Assembly (NCBI GenBank): GCA_964036155.1
Contig: OZ038422.1
Span: 68,099,201-68,163,200, forward strand
Reading direction: 5' to 3'
From: Diploscapter coronatus
Taxonomy: Eukaryota; Nematoda; Chromadorea; Rhabditida; Rhabditidae
DNA length: 64,000 nt
Shown piece by piece: positions 47,607 to 57,838 of the stretch. The translations under genes and the position numbers were made by a program. Numbering within the stretch: position 1 is the first letter of the stretch; each line of letters begins with the position of its first letter. Under the pieces are notes generated by a model, which worked only from the letters and a program-made list of their open reading frames with translations, searched no databases and had not been told where the DNA came from.

Positions 47607-50507
47607 ATGAACATCAGTTTCTATTCGTTATTTGTCATTTTGGCTATTTGTGTTCGTAGTAAGCATTTTTTTGGGATTAGTTAAGCATTCTGCAGAAATA
47701 TCTTCACACATTAAATTTAGCTGTGAGTTGTGCCCAAAAGCTATGCCCTGACGATTGGATTTTCAGTAATGCGTCTCACCAATGCTATTATCTTTCATCT
47801 AGAGTATGTTTGCGAGAATTTTCATATCGTGAATTGAGTCAAAATTTTGAAGAAATTCAAGATAAAAATGGATTTTTTCGGGAGTAAAATTAAAATAAAA
47901 AATCGAAAACCGAAAACCGAACTCTAACTTTTTACTTTGATTTTTTAATTAAAAGTTTCAGTAATTTTTATTATCAAAAGTATTAGACTTGGTTCCGAAG
48001 TAAATCAAATTTTGATTATGTTTTAGCTTTACTTTCAAAAGTTATGAAAACAGTTAATTTCGATTTATTTTTTTTTTTCGAAATTTTTACTTTTGCTAGA
48101 CCATAATCACAATATTCTGAGATTTCTAAATCTGAATTTCATCCACCTTCATTATGTTTTCTGAATCAGACAATGATAAATTTAGGGCTCGAGTTGGTCA
48201 GAAGCAGAATATTTCTGTAATCATATTGGAGGAGATTTAGTATCCATTAGAATTAGCGATGAAAACAATTTCGTAAATAGTAATTTAATGTCTAAATAAT
48301 GGTTTGGTAAATCAATTTTTTTTAGATATTACTTCTGGAACGTTGATTCCTCCTTGGATCGGAGTTTATTATAATCAATCTACGAACTCATGGAAGAACA
48401 TCGACGGAACTACTTTCATGTCATACTGGGCTAAGGGTAAATAGGGTGATGAGCAAAGATTTGGAGACGCAACATATTAGAAGCTTGTCAGATGTCATTA
48501 ATTGGAGAGAAAGTTGATATTCATTCCGCAGGTAGAAATCGAATTTCTAGCAAAATAGTAAGTCGCGTAGAAAGAACCGAGGCGAATAGCGTAATTTTGA
48601 ATATTGGCGTTTTCTCCAATCAATAATAAAATCATTTATCATGGGAAAATTTGGCGCACACGTCGAATACACTAAACTACGTAATCCTGCAAAAGTTCAG
48701 ATGGATCTGATCACATTCATCGGGCTAAACTGCCATATAAAAATGATAAACGCCTCCAAATTTTTGCACACCATTGTATCAATAAGACTTATAGTAGCAT
48801 AAAGTTATAAACATAATCATCACATTCATTCTCTGCGTTGCACTGAAGTTGAAAATGCTACTGTGAATCTTGAAGTTTAATATCTTGAATTTGTTAATGC
48901 TGTACTCTAAATTTTACGGAGTTTAAAGTTTTATTTGAATGTTTAGGGGAACCAAATCGTCTGAATGGCGACTGCATTACATATCATTCGACAGCAGATA
49001 CTCATGGCATGGCCTGTACGCAATGCTACGATATTCAGCCTGCACTTTGCAAACAGGCTGCTGCTACGTAAGATGATTATTCATAATCTTTCAACAGTGA
49101 ATTTAAATTTCAGATGCAATGGAGGTAACTAGCGCTAAAATTACTTATTGCTACACATCGAAAAATTTGATAATTCTAGGCAATTTTGGAGGCAGTACTG
49201 TTAGAAAAGGAACCATAACCTCGCCGAATTATCCAAACAACTATTACAACAATTTGGCGGGGGAAATGTCTATACCGTGATTATTATTGAAACATTTAGG
49301 ATTGCCAGTATATGATCACTTCACCCAATAGCACTTACATAACTATTACTTTTGATCCATTCATAGTTGAGAACACATATGATTATGTAGTCATTTTCGA
49401 TGGGTTCGAAAATTCGACAAGCAAACAAATCGCGAAGTGGGGACTTTTGGTTATAGGAAAGGATATGAATTGGTTTAGAATAACTGGAACTCCGGGAAGA
49501 AAACAGTACGAAACCACAGGCAATCAATTATTGGTTTGGTTCCATTCAGGTAAGCTCATATGTAATGCTTTTTCAGTAAGTTTTGTGGAAATAGCAATAT
49601 AGTATGACAGTACAAACGAAACACATTGTCTACATTATGGCTGCACGATTTCCTTCAAATCATAGCATGCTTCTGTAGAAAAAATGCACAATTTATAGAA
49701 ATTGTGTTTTTAAATTATGATAGCTTATTTTCATCTCCAACATTATCGCACATACTTAAGAAGTTCTAGTTTTTTTTGAAAACTTCACGATTCGAGGAGA
49801 AAAATGTTTTAAAATCGAAATTCAGATTACATTGTAAACAAGCAAGGTTGGTCAGCAGCATGGGAAGCCAAGTATGAAATTAATGAAATAAGAGAAGCAA
49901 AACTTTGTTCCTTTCAGAACGATCATGCCTCCAATTTATCAGAATGGTTCTAGTGGCGAACTTACAAGGTTAGATAAATCTCCTATTTCAAGATAGTCTT
50001 TTTAATTGAAGTCCGTTATACCCGGCTGATTATCCGTCCTGGTCAGAGCAGCTTTACTTTGTTACCGCTACACCTGGATTCCAAGTAAATTCAAATAAAT
50101 TGTCTCGTCAAATGAGAATCATCAAATTAAGGTCCAATTGGCCTTTGACTATTTCCAAGTTGAGAAAAATTACGATGGACTGCAAATCTTTGACGGACTA
50201 GTTCAAACACCCCAGTTCCAAGTCGCGAATCTCTCTGGAGTATCAGGAATCGCCCCGTGGAACTACACGTTCAGCAACAATACATTTAGTCTTCGGTTCT
50301 TCTCCGATGGAATCATTCAGTAAGCATGCTTTAACATTTGTCGATAATTTACAAAATTGAAGTTATGGCTTTGATTTTGAAAATCCTCACTTTTTGCTTA
50401 TGAGCCAAAAATAAATAAAACATTCCAACGAATTATTTTTTTATAACTTTTAATGATGTAATTTTAGATATAAAGGCTGGCATCTGACATGGGGATTGGC
50501 TGTTTGA
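47607..50507 (+). CDS. Secreted C-type lectin with two CUB domains (gene 2)
   Basis: Predicted 384-aa paralogue of gene 1 and the closest to it. Fourteen exons: 47607-47658, 47721-47803, 48186-48279, 48326-48436, 48947-49067, 49114-49124, 49180-49256, 49300-49436, 49479-49549, 49826-49871, 49918-49968, 50012-50084, 50132-50319 and 50468-50507. Signal peptide MNISFYSLFVILAICV. The CTLD has CPDDWIFSNASHQCYYLS, WSEAEYFCNHIGGDLVSI, NIDGTTFMSYWAKGEPN and CYDIQPALCKQ. CUB1 has GTITSPNYPNNYYNNL and CQYMITSPNSTYITITF. CUB2 ends GWHLTWGLAV. Oddities: an 11-nt microexon at 49114-49124, a probable GC donor at 49257, and more introns than gene 1. A Tc1-like MITE sits in the intron before exon 5. Confidence 0.83.
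48445..48772. mobile_element. Tc1/mariner-type MITE in lectin gene 2 intron
   Basis: Imperfect terminal inverted repeats of about 22-25 bp. The right end, read outward to inward on minus, is GGTGTGCAAAAATTTGGAGG. The left end is GGTGATGAGCAAAGATTTGG. TGGTGTGCAAAAATTTGGAGG is typical of Tc1/mariner termini, and TA occurs outside both ends. The interior of about 280 bp has no transposase ORF, so it is a non-autonomous relic. Confidence 0.6.
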
Positions 50508-50652
50508 ATTGTTGTTGAATCGTTTCTACCAGATCAATAAATTTTTTGTGATAATTCGTTTCCACAGCAATCATTTTTGTTGCACATTTCAATGCAGAAG
50601 CCCTAAAATTGATAACTAACTGCCAGGAAAATTTATTTCGGTGGCAATTATT

Positions 50653-50659
50653 TGATAAG
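50653..50659 (+). promoter_or_regulatory. GATA-factor site upstream of lectin gene 3
   Basis: TGATAAG, 140 bp before the ATG at 50799. It is further away than in the other three lectin genes. Confidence 0.3.
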
Positions 50660-50798
50660 CCTTGGCTAGTGAGCGTGTAATTCGTGGAGAGCCAGAGAAA
50701 AAAGAACGAGATAATCACTAAAGTGCTTAATACGTAACGCCCGAGGAAACATTTTGATCGCATTTTTCATAATTGACTATCGAATTTTGTATTTAGAG

Positions 50799-53241
50799 AT
50801 GTCTAGGATTTTGCTAGGATTATTTGGATTTTTAGTAATTCATTTAGCAGGTACGTAAAAATGAATGAAGGAAAATCGTTTTAAAAAATCTGGATTGAAA
50901 ATTATACTATCATTCTAGTCATGGGAAATTAGAAATCAAAATTATTCGTGACGAGATTCAGATTTTTAACTTCTTATTTAGTTAGGAATAATTTTTCAGC
51001 AGCCGATACAGATCAATCGACATTTTGTCCTGATAATTGGTACTTCAACAATGGAACAAGCAATTGCTACACTGTAACAACGAATGTAAGTTTAATTAAT
51101 AAAATATCATCAAAGTTAATATTTTCAGAGCTACACATTCAATGATGGGATGAATTACTGCGCTTCAATTGGAGGAACTTTGGCGAGCATAACTGCGGCT
51201 AGCGATCGAACATTCATAAGCAGTAAATAGTCTATAGTCTGAGGAAAAATTGCAACAATAGCTCTGTATACTTTTAAATGGAGTTACTTTATCAGATGAG
51301 ATTGATAAAGTGATTTGCTTGATAATAATTACTAAATCGTCTTAACTAATGAAGAGCTCATTATTTCTTTGGACTTTGGCTCAGTCTAGGATATGGTACT
51401 CAAAATAATGATCAGTTTGCAAAACTTTTTCCTCAATTCTACACTTTTAGTGAAAACATAATTGCAAATATTTACACTTTCAGACGTGACACTGAATAAT
51501 TTACTGCCTCCTTTCATTGGAGTGACCTACAACGCAACTGCAAATAAATGGACGAACATAGATGGCACTTCATTCGTATCTTACTGGGGTTAATTTTTAA
51601 CTTTATGTTATGATCAACCTCTACTTTAATTTTAGTCTCTGGTCAAGGTGAACCAAATCTAGCGTAAGTTTAGATTAAGGAGCTAGACAATCATATGAGC
51701 ACTCTAAAAGAATTATGTGTTGAACAAAAATTTGCATGTTTTCAGAAATGGGAATTGCGCTGTATTCAAATCGGTTGGAACTCTTTCAACTCAACAAGGA
51801 TTTGAAACAGCTCCTTGTTACGATACCCAGCCAGTCGTTTGCAAGCAGCATGGGGCTGTGTAAGATCTTTGAAATAGGGCAATTTGTAAATCACTCGTAT
51901 GATATCAAACTTCAAGAAATATATAAAATAGAGTAGGAAAGAATAGGTTACGTCATCATCTTTTATCACACTACTTTACTATGTTTTGTGCCATGATGTT
52001 TTGCGATTTATAAGCTGATTTATTTGGATAGTGATATCCATCTATGACAATTTAGCTATTTCTGATAAACTGAAAATTGAATTGTAGATGTGTGCCATAC
52101 AATGTGACTGCTAACAATGGAACATTCACGAGTCCAAATTATCCGAACTACTACTACAATAATTTAGTATCAAAATGCTCTTTTCGAAATCTCTATGGAA
52201 TTTACAGAACTGTTTCTATTACATAACATCGCCTGCCGGAACTTATGTTGCAATAAACTTCGATCCAGTTCTCGTTGAATTCGGTAGTGACACCATTTCC
52301 GTCTACGAAGGATTCCAAAATTCCACTGGGGCTTTGATCGGAAAGTAGGATTTTTATGAAGAAATATTTTTATAGCAGAACAAGTAGTTTTTTATTTGTC
52401 ATTTCTAATTTGTTTTTCTTTTCGTCGGAAAAATAATTCGAACTGCATCTTCTCTTATAATTCTTCAATACAAATTATATCCAGAACTATACTTTTTCAG
52501 AATATCATCATCTACATCTCCCCGTTCATTCGAAAGTGTTGGGAATCAGATGCTTGTTTGGTAAGCAAATTTTATGACAGTTGGTTTAATCTTTGTGGGT
52601 TGAAGAGAATTGATTAATAATGACCTAAAAATTATCAAAATTATATTCTTAGGTTCCACACAGATGCATCGGTTGTAAAACAGGGATGGAGTGCCTTCTG
52701 GACGGCGAAGAGAGGCAATGCAACTATTGTCGAATATGGAGGCAATGGACAGCTAAATTCACCAAATTATCCAAGCAATTACGATAACTTCCTTGGTAAA
52801 ACATCATTCCATCTCTACGTCGACTTTGTGAATAATTTCAGAGCAATCATACCTCGTAAATGCGACCGATCAGTTCAAGGTAAAGAATATTTAAATTAAT
52901 AACTAATTAGATAAATAATTTTAGGTGCAAGCAACCATCGTCGACTTCAAGACACAGGCCAATCGTGATTATTTGTTCATTTACGATGGAGCCAACATGA
53001 CTAACGACAACTTAGTTGCGAAGTTAGAAAAAAAACATACAAGCCAACAAAGTACTCTTTGATTTAGCCTTTCTGGTCTGACCGGAGTAGCGCCTTGGAC
53101 ACACACGTTTTCGTCGAATATTTTCAGCATGAGATTCACATCGGATGCATCAGTTCAATATTTTGGTAGATGTCATTTTTTATTTTTAAAAAAAATTGAA
53201 TGGTGACTTTAGGATGGAATTTGACCTGGACGGTTGTATGA
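50799..53241 (+). CDS. Secreted C-type lectin with two CUB domains (gene 3)
   Basis: Predicted 386 aa in fourteen exons: 50799-50850, 51000-51085, 51129-51222, 51484-51588, 51636-51663, 51746-51859, 52088-52166, 52208-52344, 52501-52560, 52653-52795, 52842-52879, 52925-53022, 53068-53165 and 53213-53241. Signal peptide MSRILLGLFGFLVIHLA. The CTLD has CPDNWYFNNGTSNCYTV, MNYCASIGGTLASI, NIDGTSFVSYW, an EPN motif (GEPNLANGNC) and CYDTQPVVCKQ. CUB1 has GTFTSPNYPNYYYNNL and NCFYYITSPAGTYVAI. CUB2 has QLNSPNYPSNYDNF and ends WNLTWTVV. The CTLD EPN loop is split over an extra 28-nt exon. Tail AATAAA signals lie at about 53287. The gene appears intact. Confidence 0.83.
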
Positions 53242-53514
53242 ATGTGATCACAATGATGTTTAAAAGTGCAGTAATTGTTGTTGACGAATAAAAATAAATA
53301 CTATCTTCTATGTATATATTTATCTCTCAAATAATCAATTTTGCATGGCAAATGATCATTGATGTCATTTCGTACTACTTTTTCCAGTCGTTAATTCAGC
53401 TTTATCAATTTTATGTCATGTTGCGTAAGTGAATGGAAGAATAATTGGCAGATTTAATTGTTTCGATCGCCAGAACAGGCAATCTCGGAGCAGCTATTTG
53501 ATGGCTATTCTGCC

Positions 53515-53521
53515 TGATAAG
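53515..53521 (+). promoter_or_regulatory. GATA-factor site upstream of lectin gene 4
   Basis: TGATAAG, 50 bp before the ATG at 53571. An acceptor-like TTTATTCCAG ends 2 nt before that ATG, suggesting a trans-spliced leader. Confidence 0.35.
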
Positions 53522-53570
53522 CTCCTCTTCCCTTCATTTAATAAGTACATAAATTCGCTTTATTCCAGCA

Positions 53571-55538
53571 ATGCAACTCAATTATGCGTTGTATGGATTC
53601 TTTCTGATCACTAATTTCATATCGATTTCGGCTCAAATACCCGAAAATTTATGCCCGAAAGGATGGACTTTCTCGAATGGAACTAGCTTTTGTTATATCA
53701 TCAGTCAGCAGGTTTGATATTCTGTGTTCTTTACGAAACCATGAATGCCGACAAGATAAAATGCCTAGACTTAGGGGGCACTTTCTTCAGATGAAGAAAA
53801 TATATTGAGGGTAGGCTGTAAAAGCCCTCTGACGATCGTCCTCCCTAGGCCAGAATGCCTATCATTGACGTTGACTCAGATATACTCAAAATGCCAAAAC
53901 TGACGATCTGAACTCAAATTCTCGAGCCAGAAATAATCAGGAAGAAAATCTCACAAACTCGATTTTTTCAAAATGAAATGAAATGAAGCTTTTGACGAAT
54001 TTGATTCTGATGAAAAATATCAAGAACAAACTTTCAGTCCTTCTCTGCTGATGATGCACAAGCCTATTGTAACTCAATAGGCGGAGATCTAGCTTCCATC
54101 TATGGTTATTACGAGCGAGACTTCGTCATGAGTAAGCATAAATTTTGAAAAAGTGCTATGATTTTCATTCATTTAGACTTTACTATGGACATGATAGTTA
54201 TGCCGTGGATCGGGTTGCGAAGAAATCTGACATCGAATTCGTGGTACAATTTGGATGGTACAAGTTTCCTGTCATGGTGGTCTTCAGGTATGGATATTTC
54301 ATCAGAAAAAAAAACTAGATTCAATCATAGGAGAACCTTCGGACGGAAATAATTGTGCTGTATTTCGGTCAAATTCGAATTTCAATCTGTCGATGAATCA
54401 AGAAGTCTCTCTGCCTTGTTACATGAATCAACCCGCTTTATGCAAGCAGCATTCTTCAGTGTAATTTTCATTTAAGAAATTAGATAGATGCATAAAATTT
54501 CAGCTGCAATGGTGGTGACATTTCTCTATTAATACAGAACAAAGGAAACATTACCAGCCCAGGATATCCAGTACTTTTTAAATCCGCAAAAAGCCAATGT
54601 TCTTTAATTTTAGATCCACTACTTTAACAATTTAGATTGTTTCTATTATCTGACTGCCGCTTCAGGACTCTACATTACGATTTATTTCGATCCCTACTTG
54701 GTCGAATTCGGCTTTGATTGGATTCGAGTCTATGAAGGCAAAGGAAATAGTTCGGACAATTTGATTGGGCAGTAAGGACTTCAGTAGCAGTTTTATTCAA
54801 AATGGCTAAAATTAAAGGTTGCGTGCTGAAGACGATGGGAGATCTTTCGAAAGCATTGGTAATGTGATGACAGTTTGGTTGGTTTAAAACATGTGTTTAT
54901 CGTCGAATTAACTTTTTTACAGGTTCCATACAGACAGTACAGGTTAGTCTATCATTATTCACTAAAGTCTATTAGCGTCATTTACCAAAATCATAGGTGA
55001 ATGAACCTACACAATTTTATTTTAGTAGTAAAAAATGGGTGGATGGCAAATTATGAAGCAACCCGCGGACTTGCACCGATCAACCAGACAGGGTCGAGCG
55101 GGGTATTAACGAGTCCGAATTATCCAAACGACTACGGCAATTTCGTCGAGCAGTATTATTACGTCTACGGTCCTGCAGGATTCCGAGTCAGGATCAACGT
55201 CGACGATTTTTACACAGAAGTGGGATAGTTTGAATGTTTGAAATTTATTTTCCAAATGCAGAACAATCATGACTATCTGGACATCTTCAACACCACAGAA
55301 GTATTCGATAACTCGACACTGGTGGCTCGATTGACTGGTTATAGTGTGACTTCTTGGAATTACACATTCCCTTCCAATACTTTCGGAATGCGATTCATGT
55401 CTGATTGGCTTGTTAACTACAGGTAGGGGACTTTTTAAATCTCAAAGATTAGAAGATAATGGACTTCTGAGTTTTTTCTAGATATTTTTTTTTAATTTCA
55501 GAGGCTTCCATGCAACGTGGACCATCGTTGAAAACTAA
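53571..55538 (+). CDS. Secreted C-type lectin with two CUB domains (gene 4)
   Basis: Predicted 390 aa in eleven exons: 53571-53711, 54038-54131, 54177-54287, 54331-54460, 54504-54570, 54614-54771, 54818-54877, 54923-54942, 55026-55219, 55262-55422 and 55502-55538. Signal peptide MQLNYALYGFFLITNFISIS, joined to the CTLD without the intron that genes 1-3 have there. The CTLD has CPKGWTFSNGTSFCYII, AQAYCNSIGGDLASIYG, NLDGTSFLSWWSSG and CYMNQPALCKQ. It has EPS in place of EPN, and the CYD of the other copies is CYM, so calcium or sugar binding is probably altered or lost. CUB1 has GNITSPGYP and CFYYLTAASGLYITI. CUB2 has SGVLTSPNYPNDYGNFVEQ and ends FHATWTIVEN. An AATAAA is at about 55612. Confidence 0.83.
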
Positions 55539-55643
55539 AAAAAATAGCAAATGATAAAATGTTTGAAAATTGTCGAAAAATATTTATGTTTTGAAAATAG
55601 TAGTTGCAAGCAATAAATGTGTCATCGAAATACTAGCATCACA

Positions 55644-56660
55644 TTAGACATGGGCGATTTTGGACTCCTTTCTTGTGCAGATCATTGAATTCCAGAATTG
55701 ATGTCTGAAATTTTCATGAGTGAAAAGTTCTAAACTCATACAAATATCTAAATTACAAATAATTAGGAAAAAGCGAATAACTAACTTTTCGAAGTACTGT
55801 GTTTTCATTTCCTCGATTTTCTTTGTATCTTCGTCTTCAGCAACTTCAAAAAGTGCCGGACAAAAGTATTCCCTGAAATAGTAACTTTATCCAAAGTAAA
55901 AAATAGTTAAATTATTTTATCGTTAATATTTATATCTACACTAGCTTCTTGTTTCTTGGTTTTATCAACAGAATAAACACAAGGAAGGGCTCCTTGCTGA
56001 TTTTATATTCATGGGGATGTGCTGCTTGTGGCTAAAATTGTAAGCAAAATGACGGATGACGAAATGATACGTTTCTTTTGTCTGCTAAAAATTGGTCGGT
56101 CTTTCAGTATTAGAGCCCGGAGCTTTTCTTAGTTTCGTAAAATTAAATAAATTATGAAATGACTGCTTACCTTAGGGCCCAGAGGTTGAACAGTAACCAG
56201 GAGAGGAGACAAGTTATGCCCGCTGAAAGTTGATATAAGTAATACGCGGAATTTTGCCAAGATTTTAGATATAAAGTTGTCTCGGCGCCAAATTTTCGGA
56301 ATAATTTGAATTTCAAGATCTAATTGTGTAAAAACTAATAGATTTAATACGGATTAGTTCAAAAGGGTTACTAAAATTCCTTATACATTCAACAATCGGG
56401 GATAAAACTTGCAAAACCACATTCCCATCCTCCAACCAAAAATCGCTAGAAAACGACACGACTAAAGTGCACATTCGAGTACCTAACGCATACTCCGATT
56501 ACGGCGAATAAATGTCGTACGATTTTTCGCCCTTTGTTTCGCTTTGATTCTCGCAGTTTTTTTGTTATCTTTTCCGCGTTAATTTGCCCATTAATTTGTT
56601 AATTATAGTCAAGTTATAACCCCCATTTACTCACCAGGCAATTTGGAAAAGTAGTCGCAT
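55644..56660 (-). CDS. Small unrecognised protein (105 aa)
   Basis: Five phase-consistent exons: 56635-56660, 56171-56222, 55940-56031, 55786-55872 and 55644-55704. No family was recognised. The product starts MRLLFQIA, has a Pro-containing stretch (VQPLGPKPQAAHPHEYK), one hydrophobic segment (PFLVFILLI), an acidic/lysine-rich helix-like part (FEVAEDEDTKKIEEMKTQYF) and ends SKIAHV. The single short hydrophobic segment and small size would suit a minor membrane-associated or mitochondrial subunit, but this is a guess. Exons 3-5 are the best supported. In exon 2 another frame (CLLSWLLFNLWAL) is also open and would give a different N-terminus. The gene is tail-to-tail with lectin gene 4, about 105 bp apart. 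Confidence 0.5.
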
Positions 56661-57426
56661 TATTTTTAAGGAAGGAGTTAAGTTTGGGCTTTTAAAATAT
56701 ACCAGAGGGTTGCATATATCGGAGAGATAATAAGAACTGAGAGATAGGTATGGAGAGGGTAAGGGTAGGGTGTGATAAGGCAAATTGGGTACTAAAATGT
56801 GCATCTCGATGGCAACCTGTGAAAAACAAGGCAACAAAATAGTATTGGAAAAGAGATACAAGACCTTTCCCCTACCCTACTCTATATTATTTCGTATGTC
56901 TTGTCGTCCTGTTTTTCCCCGATTGCCAAAATAATGCAACTACTTTCTATTGCAACAATGCAACTATTTTTCCAGATTGCCGATGCAAAGTGATTTGACG
57001 TTTCATCGCAAAGAAGAAAGCTTATAAGAATGACGAGTCAGGCAACATTACGCTAATATCCACAAGTGTTATTTATCTTTCCGCTTACCTGCAAGGAAGA
57101 TTTCATCTCTATATGAATTGAGTGAAAACAGAATATTGAAGGCTGCAACGAGTGGAGAGAGGAAGCATCAAATGAATGAAGAAGCAGAATGACAGAGTCA
57201 TAGAGGCAGAGAGAGAGAGAGAGAACGAAACAACAAAGAAGAAGTTCTTTCCTCTCTGCTTCTCAAAGAAAACAGAATTCCATCTGCTTATAATTTTCGC
57301 TCGTGGTCCGACGTGTTTATTTTCGAATGTTATCCAGACTTCGACTTGTTAATTTTTGAAATCTCTAATTTTGAAAACTTTATTCTACAAAGTGAGTCAT
57401 GGCAAATAAATAAATGATCGCAAAAT
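56661..57426. other. Intergenic interval
   Basis: Upstream sequence of the 105-aa gene and 3' flank of the next minus-strand gene. It contains a (GA)n run at about 57210-57222. TTTATT at 57378-57383 is a minus-strand AATAAA about 44 nt beyond the stop of the next gene. No further coding sequence is supported. Confidence 0.5.
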
Positions 57427-57838
57427 TTAGATAGGAACATAATTGAACTGATTCTTTTGAATGACATTCTTGATGATTTCGTAATCGATGAGAATCCTTT
57501 GCCTACAGGCATGGACGTTATCTTCATTCGCATACATGCCTGAAAATTGAAATATTTTACCGAAAAAAAACTTATTCTTCTTACAGAAAGACCAGGTAAC
57601 GTTGAGTCCATTTTCTGCATACAGAACACACTCCTCACTCCTTTCCTTGCAATTCTTCAGTTGAAGTTTCTCCTGGCATCGAATTTTATACAATTCGCAT
57701 ACTTCTTTCTGAATGAAATGCACAAATATAACATTTTAGCGAAAACACCTTTACCGTTGGGAATTGCGGCCGATCAGGTAATGAAAAAATTAGCTCGATT
57801 ATCAACACTAGCACAAGTAAGATGAACCGGTGCATCAT
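57427..57838 (-). CDS. Small secreted cysteine-containing protein (121 aa)
   Basis: Two exons (57755-57838 and 57427-57708) joined by a 46-nt intron in phase 0. The N-terminus MMHRFILLVLVLIIELIFSL is a strong signal peptide. The mature part carries six cysteines (VC, IRC, KNC, EEC, SFC, HAC), enough for three disulfides, and one N-glycosylation sequon (NVT). No known domain was recognised. The start follows TTTCAG by one base, as for trans-spliced nematode genes. A minus-strand AATAAA lies about 44 nt downstream. The role is unknown; secretion is the only firm inference. Confidence 0.65.
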
